DNA from: Kordiimonas laminariae
GTDB taxonomy: Bacteria > Pseudomonadota > Alphaproteobacteria > Sphingomonadales > Kordiimonadaceae
Direction of reading: 5' to 3'
DNA: 64,000 nucleotides
Assembly: GCF_023008165.1 (NCBI RefSeq)
Contig: NZ_JAKQZA010000002.1
Location: 1-64,000, forward strand
The translations under genes were made by a program, and so were the position numbers. Shown in pieces: positions 1 to 7,294 of this stretch (within the stretch, counting starts at the first letter, position 1; the number at the start of each line of letters is the position of its first letter). A model generated the notes under the pieces. That model worked only from the letters and a program-made list of their open reading frames with translations, was not told the DNA's origin and searched no databases.

Positions 1-283
1 CCGTCGCGGCGAACACTTGAGCGGTGCGCCCCGTCGGTGTGAGGCGGGTTATAGGCCTACCTAACCAACCTGTAAACAACTAATTTCATGTTTTTCGAAA
101 AAACCTGATTTTCGCGTTTAAACGCCTAAAAACTTTACGAATATTTCAAAAATACGCGCTCAGGCGAAGCTTCCTTAAGCTACCTTTTGTGAATAGTCGA
201 ATGAATCGGAGAATCTATGTCATTTTGAGGATAGAACGAGTCTGAAACTGTTCAGTTAAGTGCCTAATGTATGTGAATCGCCG
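1..283. other. left-edge intergenic region with two palindromes
   Basis: No gene is supportable here. The first 60 bases are clearly more G+C-rich than the rest and may be the edge of a structured or ribosomal-type region outside the window. The following stretch is A+T-rich and holds two close dyads: GTTTTT/AAAAAC at 90-104, and the perfect 12-bp palindrome GCGTTTAAACGC at 114-125. They could belong to a promoter for a gene lying left of the window, but no -10/-35 pair is convincing. Confidence 0.4.
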
Positions 284-1015
284 CTACTGCTTTTCAAGCT
301 TCTTCTGCGCATCCCTAAGCATAATCTGAAAAGTACCGTGGTCCTTGAACTCTTGCGCGGTCCACATAATAGATTCGTTAAACTGTTTCTCGAAAAGGTA
401 AGGCCCTGTACCGCCTGTCTTAGCCAGCGGATGAAAAGCTCCACCAGACACCTCAGGCCTATAGTTCTTATTCCGGCCAGGAACAAAGTAACGGTATATC
501 CCCTCAAGAATCTGAGTAGGCTTCGAAATGGTTGGTCTTGCATCGTATGAAACAAGAGGTCCGCTATCGGTAAGACTGTTATGAACTAGTGTTTCATCAA
601 GCCCTAGCGCTGCCCTAGCTGCCTGCCCCAAAAAGAGACGCCGCTCATAATCATCCATCAAATGTCCAGACCTATCTTTCCGCAATGCCCCAAGCATCCA
701 ATCAGCGGCAGATAAAACAGAACCGTCTTCCATCAGGATATAGTTATTCCCAAGCGCTTTGAAAAATTCCTTTTCATTTTTAATCTCTTCAGGCTTTCTC
801 ATTATCGCTTTAGGCACAACGGGCACTTGAAGAGGAGTGCCTGGAATATGGGATTGCTCGGTATGCTTTGAAGGCTTCGTTGCTGGCTTTTCATCTTCGA
901 CATCCTGCGCATGAAGAACCGGTGTGCATATATGTATATATAATAAAGAGTAACAGAGAGCTTTTACTGCTCTTCTCCCTACACCCGCTCTAAGCCCTGA
1001 ATAGCCATTGCTCAT
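284..1015 (-). CDS. exported protein of unknown function
   Basis: This encodes 243 residues that I do not recognise. The ATG at 1015 is preferred over upstream in-frame starts because an AGGGGG Shine-Dalgarno sits about 11 bases before it, and because a longer form would run antisense into the neighbouring gene. Residues 17-34 are hydrophobic after two arginines, followed by a plausible signal peptidase site near residue 36 (LHA/Q), so export to the periplasm is likely. The rest is soluble, Lys/Pro-rich around residues 40-80, with no obvious catalytic motif. It is divergent from the DUF2975 gene with only 85 bases between them. Real gene: fairly sure; function: unknown. Confidence 0.6.
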   Translation of the reverse strand: MSNGYSGLRAGVGRRAVKALCYSLLYIHICTPVLHAQDVEDEKPATKPSKHTEQSHIPGTPLQVPVVPKAIMRKPEEIKNEKEFFKALGNNYILMEDGSVLSAADWMLGALRKDRSGHLMDDYERRLFLGQAARAALGLDETLVHNSLTDSGPLVSYDARPTISKPTQILEGIYRYFVPGRNKNYRPEVSGGAFHPLAKTGGTGPYLFEKQFNESIMWTAQEFKDHGTFQIMLRDAQKKLEKQ

Positions 1016-1100
1016 TATGATGAAACCCCCTAATATGGCCACAAATCGATAAGCATTTATCGTAAAACAATAATAATTATGCAAGTGAATAAGGCAAAAA

Positions 1101-1634
1101 ATGGACAACATTGGCAGAAACTTATTAGCCCTGAGAATATTGATCATCATTTTAGTATCAATGATGTCCATTCTACATGTGCTTTACTGGCTCTATCCCT
1201 CCACTTTGAGCGAAGTAATAGCTACTCACGAGCTTGTTGACCAATATGGCGGCTTTGAACGCCTCGATACTCAACAACGTGCACTAGGTTTTACAGTTAC
1301 CTTAGCTTCTGTTGCTCTTTTGTGTTGGTCTATGATTCTTATTTACCGATTATCTCTTCAAATTGGTAACCATGAGTGGTTTAGCGCTCTAACAGAAAAG
1401 CTTTGTCTGCAACTGGGGAAAACGCTGTTCTTTTACACGCTCGCACGATTGATGGAGAATACTTTACTTATTCTCGTCTTGACGATGAACAACCCTGAAG
1501 GCGAACGCACCTTTGCTCTTACTATTTCTTCAAGCCAAGTTGTGATCCTGATACCTGCTTTTCTCGCGATTATTGCTGCACAGGTAGTGAAGGCTGGCCG
1601 CCTTCAAAAAGAAGAACTTCAGCAGATCATCTAG
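1101..1634 (+). CDS. DUF2975-family integral membrane protein
   Basis: A 177-residue inner-membrane protein with four predicted membrane segments (about residues 8-28, 63-85, 106-128 and 142-163) and a basic cytoplasmic tail ending in a KAGRLQKEELQQII-type sequence, which resembles the conserved end of DUF2975 proteins. Genes of this family are typically followed by a YozG/Xre-like helix-turn-helix gene, as here with a 9-base gap, so the two are very probably co-transcribed and functionally linked. Molecular function is unknown for the family. An AAGG Shine-Dalgarno precedes the ATG. Confidence 0.8.
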   Translation: MDNIGRNLLALRILIIILVSMMSILHVLYWLYPSTLSEVIATHELVDQYGGFERLDTQQRALGFTVTLASVALLCWSMILIYRLSLQIGNHEWFSALTEKLCLQLGKTLFFYTLARLMENTLLILVLTMNNPEGERTFALTISSSQVVILIPAFLAIIAAQVVKAGRLQKEELQQII

Positions 1635-1643
1635 GGACAACAC

Positions 1644-1853
1644 ATGCCGATCATTGTAAAACTAGATGTTATGCTCGCCGAACGTAAGGTTAAATCGAAA
1701 GATCTAGCCTCAGCTGTGGGTATTACCGAAGCCAATTTAAGCCTTCTTAAATCCGGAAAGGTAAAAGGCGTGCGCTTTGCTACACTTGAAGCAATCTGCG
1801 ATTATTTAAACTGCCAACCGGGCGACATTCTCCGGTTTGAAAATGACAAATGA
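1644..1853 (+). CDS. small Xre/YozG-like helix-turn-helix regulator
   Basis: A 69-residue protein consisting almost only of a Cro/C1-type helix-turn-helix: a helical start (KLDVMLAERKVKSKDLA), the turn (VGITEANLSLLKSGK) and the typical end in which the chain reads CDYLNCQPGDIL. This is the classic YozG-like partner of DUF2975 membrane proteins. It probably binds DNA as a dimer and may report on, or be sequestered by, the upstream membrane protein; that coupling is inference from gene pairing. AGGGA lies 7 bases before the ATG. Confidence 0.85.
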   Translation: MPIIVKLDVMLAERKVKSKDLASAVGITEANLSLLKSGKVKGVRFATLEAICDYLNCQPGDILRFENDK

Positions 1854-1864
1854 GATTTATTTAA

Positions 1865-3025
1865 GTGCCTAAAAAACTGAAGATACTTTATCATCACCGC
1901 ATCGCTGCTCAAGATGGGCAGAGCGTTCATATTCATGAACTGACAAAAGCATTTAAAGCACTTGGACATGAGCTGATATTTGTCGGCCCCTCTTTGCGCC
2001 CCAAGGAATTTGGGGACGAGAATAAGTTTCTTGATCTTGTACGAAAGGTTTTACCTCATTTCGCTCAGGAATTTCTGGAACTACTATACGGTAGGCATGC
2101 CTATAAAAAGCTAAAACAAGCATACGAAGAACATAACCCCGATGTGCTTTATGAACGGCATAATCTATTCCTCACCGCAGGTTCCAAATTAAAGCGAAAA
2201 ACAGGTATTCCTTATCTCGTTGAAGTGAATGCCCCACTTATGGAAGAACGCTCTAGATATAACGGACTTCACCTCAAAGGCATAGCTGCGAAAATGGAAG
2301 AAGATACATGGCGTGCAGCCGATATGAACTTTCCAGTATCCAACGTGCTTGCCGATAAATTGCGGGAAAAAGGTGTAAGGGAAAACCAGATCACCGTAAT
2401 GCATAATGGCATCAACTATGAAGATTATGAAAACATAGATCAAAACGCCATTCGCAAACGATATGGGCTTGAAGGCAAAACAGTACTTGGTTTCACCGGC
2501 TTCCTGCGAGAATGGCATAAACTGGAAAGAGTGGTCGAACTTATTTCCAATTTCAGTGAAGAAGAAAGCCCTCACTTACTTGTGGTTGGTGAAGGTCCTT
2601 CCGTTGCTACGTGTAAGGAATTAGCTGCAACACTTAGTGTAAGCCACCGAGTGCATTTTACTGGTTTCGTAAAAAGAGAAGATATTCCAGAGCATCTGGC
2701 GGCTATGGATATCGCCTTACAACCAGCTGTAACAGATTATGCCAGCCCATTGAAAATTTTCGAATATATGTATTCAGGGCTCGCCATTATCGCCCCTGAT
2801 CAGCCAAATATTAAAGAGATACTGACTGATCAGGAAAATGCACTTTTCTTTACACCTGGCAATTTCGAACAAATCGAAGCACTAATCCTAAGACTTGTGA
2901 CAGATAAAGAGCTACGGGACCGTATTGGTAACAACGCCAAAACAACCATCCCTGAAAGAGGCTATATTTGGCAGGAAAATGCAGCCCGCATCGCTGAAAT
3001 TAGCGAACGTTTAATTAAGACCTAA
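1865..3025 (+). CDS. family 4 glycosyltransferase (GT-B fold)
   Basis: A 386-residue cytoplasmic glycosyltransferase. The N-terminal Rossmann domain begins with a GQSVHIHELTKAFKALGHEL stretch (residues 18-37), typical of the acceptor domain of GT4 enzymes. The C-terminal nucleotide-sugar domain starts near residue 207 (VLGFTGFL) and carries the E-x7-E donor-binding motif in IFEYMYSGLAIIAPDQPNIKE (about 298-318). Donor and acceptor cannot be deduced, and no polysaccharide cluster surrounds it. The start is GTG at 1865, 11 bases after the regulator gene, with a weak GAGA-type ribosome site. Its stop overlaps the stop of the convergent CBS gene by 4 bases. Confidence 0.85.
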   Translation: MPKKLKILYHHRIAAQDGQSVHIHELTKAFKALGHELIFVGPSLRPKEFGDENKFLDLVRKVLPHFAQEFLELLYGRHAYKKLKQAYEEHNPDVLYERHNLFLTAGSKLKRKTGIPYLVEVNAPLMEERSRYNGLHLKGIAAKMEEDTWRAADMNFPVSNVLADKLREKGVRENQITVMHNGINYEDYENIDQNAIRKRYGLEGKTVLGFTGFLREWHKLERVVELISNFSEEESPHLLVVGEGPSVATCKELAATLSVSHRVHFTGFVKREDIPEHLAAMDIALQPAVTDYASPLKIFEYMYSGLAIIAPDQPNIKEILTDQENALFFTPGNFEQIEALILRLVTDKELRDRIGNNAKTTIPERGYIWQENAARIAEISERLIKT

Positions 3026-3450
3026 GCGGTACTGATATATTCTTTAAGGGCGTCTGCTTCCTGCTTGGTTTCTTCCATCTGAACTTTCACTACATCCCCG
3101 ATGGAAATAATCCCGACGACCTTTTCACCGTCCAGCACAGGGATATGGCGAATACGGCGCTCTGTCATCATTTCCATGAGATGGCCAACAGAATCATCGC
3201 CTGTACAGGTAAACACGGATTTGGTCATTAAACTTTCAACGGGATCAGCAAGCACGGAACCACCTCTTATAGCGAGGCCCCGCATAATATCACGTTCCGA
3301 AATAATTCCTGCCAGTTTCCCTGATGATAAAATAGGTATCGCACCAATTCGGCGCTCCCCTAAAAGTTTTGCAACATCTAAAACAGTACTGTCTACGCCA
3401 AGCGAAATTACGCTTGATCCTTTAGTCTCCAAAATTCGGCTAACATTCAT
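3022..3450 (-). CDS. CBS-domain pair protein
   Basis: A 142-residue protein made of two CBS domains (about residues 8-62 and 72-130). Each contains the ERR-IGAIPIL / ERR-IRHIPVL core and an ISERDI or ISIGDV end. CBS pairs bind adenosine nucleotides and regulate a partner. As a free-standing protein it is a common stress- or energy-sensing accessory in alphaproteobacteria; its partner is unknown. The ATG at 3450 follows an AAGGGG site. It converges on the glycosyltransferase gene, overlapping by 4 bases. Confidence 0.88.
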   Translation of the reverse strand: MNVSRILETKGSSVISLGVDSTVLDVAKLLGERRIGAIPILSSGKLAGIISERDIMRGLAIRGGSVLADPVESLMTKSVFTCTGDDSVGHLMEMMTERRIRHIPVLDGEKVVGIISIGDVVKVQMEETKQEADALKEYISTA

Positions 3451-3659
3451 ATAAATCCCCTTTTTGTTGATAGCGGAGGATAGTGTTGCGCTGATGCGCT
3501 AAACCATTATGCACTTTTTTAGCGAAATACGCAAAACCAGACTAGAAAATGAAACATTGGCCGCGATCAGAAAGCCTCTTTTCATCACCCTTAGTCTGCG
3601 CTATGAAGTTTTGGGGCAAAATTCGGGACCAACGTATTGATTTTACGTAAGGGGAAGTT

Positions 3660-4457
3660 ATGTCTCGGATTTTTTTCAAGAAAGCCGGACAAAAACCGTC
3701 TATATTTTCTACACTTGGTCTCATCTTGATGATAATGACCATTCTGGTGTTTGTAAGCGCAGGGCCAATTCTCGGGGTCTGGCAAAACGACAGCATGTCA
3801 CCAAATGACTTTTTTGATTTGAGAATCAAATTATTAGATTTGGATCAAAAGCTTCTTATTGCAGGAAGCTTCCTCACTTTCTTTGGCATCCTGCACGGCA
3901 GGTTCAGTTCAAGAGTTCGAACGAGTTGGCGCGGCATTTCAGCGGCGCTTCTGGCAGTCACCGTGGCGGCAACTATGTGGCAGGTTGATCAATCAATCCG
4001 AAAGTCCCCCATTCTGCATGATATAACTACAGATATAAGCGATCCCCCATTTTTCACCACACTTGCAGAAAGAACCTATGAAAGTAATTCGCCAGAAGAC
4101 TTTGTCGGTAGCAGGCTTTCAGCAAATTATGCTCAGCTACACACCTCAGCTTACCCCTATATTCAGCCAGTTATCAGTCCGCTGGATAAATCAGGTTTGT
4201 TTGATAAAGCACAACTGGCGGTCAAAAAATGTGGATGGAATATAGCCGCTTTAAATACACAAACTGGCCATTTAGAAGCCGTTTACACATCTCCATGGTT
4301 CAGGCTGAAAAGTAATGTCGTTATCCGCGTGCGCGAAGATGCCGCAGGTAGTAAACTTGATATCAGGGCCACTTCTGCATTAGGGCTAAGTGACTTTGGT
4401 ATTAACGCTGCCCTTATTGAAGAGTTCAAGGAAGCACTCAATAAAGAAATCTCATAG
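3660..4457 (+). CDS. DUF1499 membrane-anchored protein
   Basis: A 265-residue protein with three hydrophobic segments in its first half (about residues 17-37, 63-80 and 92-108), then a soluble domain starting at a PILHDITTDISDPPFF sequence, which is the signature of DUF1499. That family carries an NxxSTDxxDP-like motif and is often periplasmic; no enzymatic activity is established. It leads a same-strand group with the small membrane protein and MscS channel genes. AGGGGA lies 5 bases before the ATG. Confidence 0.8.
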   Translation: MSRIFFKKAGQKPSIFSTLGLILMIMTILVFVSAGPILGVWQNDSMSPNDFFDLRIKLLDLDQKLLIAGSFLTFFGILHGRFSSRVRTSWRGISAALLAVTVAATMWQVDQSIRKSPILHDITTDISDPPFFTTLAERTYESNSPEDFVGSRLSANYAQLHTSAYPYIQPVISPLDKSGLFDKAQLAVKKCGWNIAALNTQTGHLEAVYTSPWFRLKSNVVIRVREDAAGSKLDIRATSALGLSDFGINAALIEEFKEALNKEIS

Positions 4458-4481
4458 GGCGCAAATGAAAGCTGTGAGACT

Positions 4482-4727
4482 ATGCTCCAAACTATCCTGA
4501 AAATTGTCGCTGCCTGTATTGTGGTAAGCGTCATTACACACTTTGGCATTATCTATTTCACAGAGTTTGAAATGTCCATTCACGGTCATATTGCTATGGG
4601 CATTGGAATTTTATTCACTTATGGTGTCGGTGCTGGCTTGATGGCTCTTTTGTTTTTCTCTAACAAACATGGGCATGATGATGAGGTCTACACATCATCA
4701 CAGGCTAAGGAAAACAGTGACGATTAA
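4482..4727 (+). CDS. small two-helix membrane protein, unknown
   Basis: An 81-residue protein with two clear membrane helices (about residues 4-27 and 37-60), a short polar hairpin between them, and an acidic, histidine-containing tail (HGHDDE). I do not recognise a family. It sits 24 bases after the DUF1499 gene and 16 bases before the MscS gene, so it is probably part of one envelope-related transcription unit. The ribosome site is weak (GTGAGA). Confidence 0.6.
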   Translation: MLQTILKIVAACIVVSVITHFGIIYFTEFEMSIHGHIAMGIGILFTYGVGAGLMALLFFSNKHGHDDEVYTSSQAKENSDD

Positions 4728-4743
4728 TAATTGAGGTAAAAGC

Positions 4744-5880
4744 GTGGATACAGGAAGCTTCGATGAATTCCTATCTCTGGTAAAAGAAGTTTGGGAAAAT
4801 GGCCTATACGGCGTTGATATTGGCCATATTGTAGTTGCAGTTTCTATTCTCGCCCTATTTCTTATCTTAAGAAATCTGCTCACACGCTTTTTCATCAACC
4901 GCATTAAAAGCTTAGCCAGCAAAACTAAAACGGATCTGGATGACACCGTTGTAGATGCTCTTGAGCAACCTATTCGTTTCATACCCGTTTTGCTTGGCAT
5001 TTTCTTCGCGACAAGTTCCTTAAACTTGGATCAAGAATCTTCTGAATTTGCCTCTAACGTGAATAGATCTTTAATCGCGTTTGTTATTTTTTGGGCGCTT
5101 TACAGAGCATCAGACCCTGTCAGCGAGCTTTTGCAAACCGCAGAACGTTTCTTGACCCGCTCAATGATAGAATGGCTATCAAAAGCTATTAAGCTTGCTT
5201 TTGCTTTACTCGGCGGTGCTACCATTCTGGAAATTTGGGGCATTCAGGTTGGCCCGCTGATCGCTGGCCTCGGCCTATTTGGCGTTGCTGTAGCACTTGG
5301 TGCGCAAGACCTCTTTAAGAACCTGATTGCAGGCTTATTTATCATTGGCGAAAAACGCTTTCATCCTGGGGACTGGATTTTGGTATCAGGTGTTGTGGAA
5401 GGCACTGTTGAACATATTGGCTTCCGTACAACTACCGTAAGACGCTTTGATAAGGCGCCTGTTTATGTACCAAACGCCTCGCTTGCAGATTCCGCTGTTA
5501 CCAACTTTTCCCGTATGACCTTCCGCCGCATTAAATGGCTGATTGGCCTTCAGTATAGCGCTACAGCCGAACAACTTGAAGCAGTACGCACAGGGATCGA
5601 AGAATATCTGGATAAAAATACCGCATTCGCGCGTCCTGAAGATACAGCAACCTTTGTACGTATTGATCGCTTCTCTGATAGTTCTATAGACATCCTCCTT
5701 TACTGCTTTACAAACACAACAGACTGGCTGGAATGGCTCGCGATTAAAGAAGGCTTACTGCTAGAAATAAAACGCATAGTAGCTAGTGCAGGAACGGACT
5801 TTGCGTTCCCAAGCAGAACCCTTTATTTAGAAGCTATGGGCGATGACCTAGAAGTCGCGCCTCTACATGGCTCTAAATAA
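4744..5880 (+). CDS. MscS-family small-conductance mechanosensitive channel
   Basis: A 378-residue inner-membrane channel that opens under membrane tension to release solutes during osmotic downshock. Membrane helices are visible at about residues 26-45, 73-92, 104-121 and 146-166. The Gly/Ala-rich pore helix (GLGLFGVAVALGAQDLFKN) is at about 174-192. It is followed by the beta domain beginning HPGDWILVSG and an alpha/beta C-terminal domain. The extra N-terminal helix makes it longer than E. coli MscS. The start is GTG, GAGG lies a few bases upstream, and the YciA gene follows 12 bases after the stop. Confidence 0.92.
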   Translation: MDTGSFDEFLSLVKEVWENGLYGVDIGHIVVAVSILALFLILRNLLTRFFINRIKSLASKTKTDLDDTVVDALEQPIRFIPVLLGIFFATSSLNLDQESSEFASNVNRSLIAFVIFWALYRASDPVSELLQTAERFLTRSMIEWLSKAIKLAFALLGGATILEIWGIQVGPLIAGLGLFGVAVALGAQDLFKNLIAGLFIIGEKRFHPGDWILVSGVVEGTVEHIGFRTTTVRRFDKAPVYVPNASLADSAVTNFSRMTFRRIKWLIGLQYSATAEQLEAVRTGIEEYLDKNTAFARPEDTATFVRIDRFSDSSIDILLYCFTNTTDWLEWLAIKEGLLLEIKRIVASAGTDFAFPSRTLYLEAMGDDLEVAPLHGSK

Positions 5881-5892
5881 GGAAGCAAAGCT

Positions 5893-6261
5893 TTGACTAC
5901 AGACAGACGTGTAACAATCCGCGCCATCCCGCAACCATCAGACCTGAATGTGAATGGCAACATTTTTGGTGGTTGGGTTCTCTCACAAATGGACCTTGCG
6001 GGTGCTGACGTAGCTTCAAGCCGTGCCGGAGGTAATGTAGCAACTGTTGCGATTGAGGGCATGACATTCCACTGCCCCATTGAAGTAGGTGATGTGATCA
6101 GTGTGTACGCTGAGATTACAAAAATTGGCCGCTCGTCAATCACTACAAATATAGAGGTATTCGCGGAACGTGGTCCGCAGCGCGACATCCACAAGGTAAC
6201 TGAAGGTGTTTACGTATTCGTTGCAGTTGATGACGAAGGTCGCCCGCGTAAAATCAGCTAA
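5893..6261 (+). CDS. YciA-type acyl-CoA thioesterase (hotdog fold)
   Basis: A 122-residue hotdog-fold thioesterase that hydrolyses acyl-CoA to free acid and CoA in the cytoplasm. The catalytic region NGNIFGGWVLSQMDLAGADVA (residues 21-41) and the TFHCPIEVGDVI stretch match the YciA branch. Start is TTG at 5893 with an AAGGAAG site 7 bases upstream; the reading begins just after the MscS stop. A strong terminator follows, so this is the last gene of the DUF1499-mscS group. Confidence 0.9.
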   Translation: MTTDRRVTIRAIPQPSDLNVNGNIFGGWVLSQMDLAGADVASSRAGGNVATVAIEGMTFHCPIEVGDVISVYAEITKIGRSSITTNIEVFAERGPQRDIHKVTEGVYVFVAVDDEGRPRKIS

Positions 6262-6287
6262 TTTCTATTTTATAGACTAACAACTTT

Positions 6288-6312
6288 AAAGGGCCTCTAA
6301 AGGCCCTTTTTT
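6288..6312 (+). terminator. Rho-independent terminator after the thioesterase gene
   Basis: A 9-bp perfect stem AAAGGGCCT/AGGCCCTTT with a CTAA loop is followed by more T residues, 27 bases after the yciA-like stop. The A-rich left arm could also give weaker termination for the opposite-strand gene that ends at 6337. Confidence 0.9.
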
Positions 6313-6336
6313 GATACAAAACTTAAACAACTACAT

Positions 6337-6720
6337 TTAGTTCTGCTTAGGTTGATCAGCCTCTTTTGGCGGGCTTTGCTCTATCTGGATACCAGATTTC
6401 TCAACGACAGCCGTACATCTCTTGGCAATAACATCTAAAAGCAAACGGTTCTCGGGAGAAATCTCTTCACGCGACAACTGTGCTGAAAGCTCAAGATACT
6501 TATCAAAATCTAACCGTTTTTGAAATTCACTGATGGTACATTCGCAGAGCATCTTACAAACCTGTTCCCCAACTTGTTCAAGGCACCCGGTTTCACAACG
6601 TTTACGGTCAAGCTCAAGAAGTTCCTGAGGGATTTTGCTATCTTTGGCGGATTGCGCCATCACACTTGCAGATGTTGCTAGTGAAATAACGAATACCGAT
6701 GCTTTTAAAATCCGCTTCAC
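6337..6720 (-). CDS. exported cysteine-rich small protein
   Basis: An exported protein of 127 residues. The GTG at 6720 is preferred because it starts a textbook signal peptide (VKRILKASVFVISLATSASVMA, cleavage after AxA near residue 22) and has GGGAG about 10 bases upstream; an ATG at 6768 would add 16 residues without a recognisable ribosome site. The mature part contains a cysteine block with spacing C-x3-C-x8-C-x3-C-x-C (starting about residue 40) and one further Cys near residue 89, then a Pro/Gln-rich tail. Disulfides in the periplasm are likely. It lies divergently from msrA. I do not recognise the family. Confidence 0.65.
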   Translation of the reverse strand: MKRILKASVFVISLATSASVMAQSAKDSKIPQELLELDRKRCETGCLEQVGEQVCKMLCECTISEFQKRLDFDKYLELSAQLSREEISPENRLLLDVIAKRCTAVVEKSGIQIEQSPPKEADQPKQN

Positions 6721-6819
6721 GCCCTTGCTCCCAATTATTTGACCGATTGCCTCTCGACAATTCCACATATCACTTCCATATATTGGCCTAAAGTTAGAAT
6801 TTAAAAAAGGGTCAAAATA

Positions 6820-7290
6820 ATGGCAAAAGCAACTTTTGGAGCCGGATGTTTCTGGGGCGTCGAAGAAGTTTTTCGTACGCTGGACGGCGTTGAAGAAACC
6901 CTTGTAGGCTATATGGGCGGCTCTAAGGAGCGTCCAACATATAAAGAAGTATGTACAGATACCACAGGCCATGCCGAAGTAGTGGAAGTAACGTACGACG
7001 CTGATAAAGTTAGTTTTGATACGCTCGTAGACGTTTTCTTCAACAACCATAACCCAACGCAGCTAAATATGCAGGGACCCGATGTTGGTTCACAGTACCG
7101 TTCTGTTATTTTTTACGCAGATGACGCTCAAAAAGCAGCGGCTGAAGAAGCTAAAGCAGCTCTTATCGCATCGGGCCGTTTCAAAAAAGATATCGTAACA
7201 GCTATCGAACCAGCGGCTACTTTTTGGGCCGCGGAAGAATATCATCAGAAATATTTGATGAAGCGCGGCATGAGCAGCTGCCATATTTAA
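6820..7290 (+). CDS. msrA: peptide-methionine (S)-S-oxide reductase MsrA
   Basis: A 156-residue enzyme that reduces methionine-S-sulfoxide in damaged proteins. The catalytic GCFWG motif is at residues 9-13 (nucleophile Cys10), followed by the conserved TYKEVCTDTTGHAEVVEV and QYRSVIFY segments. C-terminal Cys154 in SSCHI can serve as the resolving residue. AAAGGG precedes the ATG by 7 bases. The gene converges with the TPR gene, whose stop is 5 bases away. It needs thioredoxin as reductant; no partner gene is adjacent. Confidence 0.95.
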   Translation: MAKATFGAGCFWGVEEVFRTLDGVEETLVGYMGGSKERPTYKEVCTDTTGHAEVVEVTYDADKVSFDTLVDVFFNNHNPTQLNMQGPDVGSQYRSVIFYADDAQKAAAEEAKAALIASGRFKKDIVTAIEPAATFWAAEEYHQKYLMKRGMSSCHI

Positions 7291-7294
7291 ACTG

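Noticed and set aside
6721-7050. N-terminal extension of the Cys-rich protein
   Set aside because: The extension is antisense to msrA and the GTG at 6720 already starts a proper signal peptide with a ribosome site.
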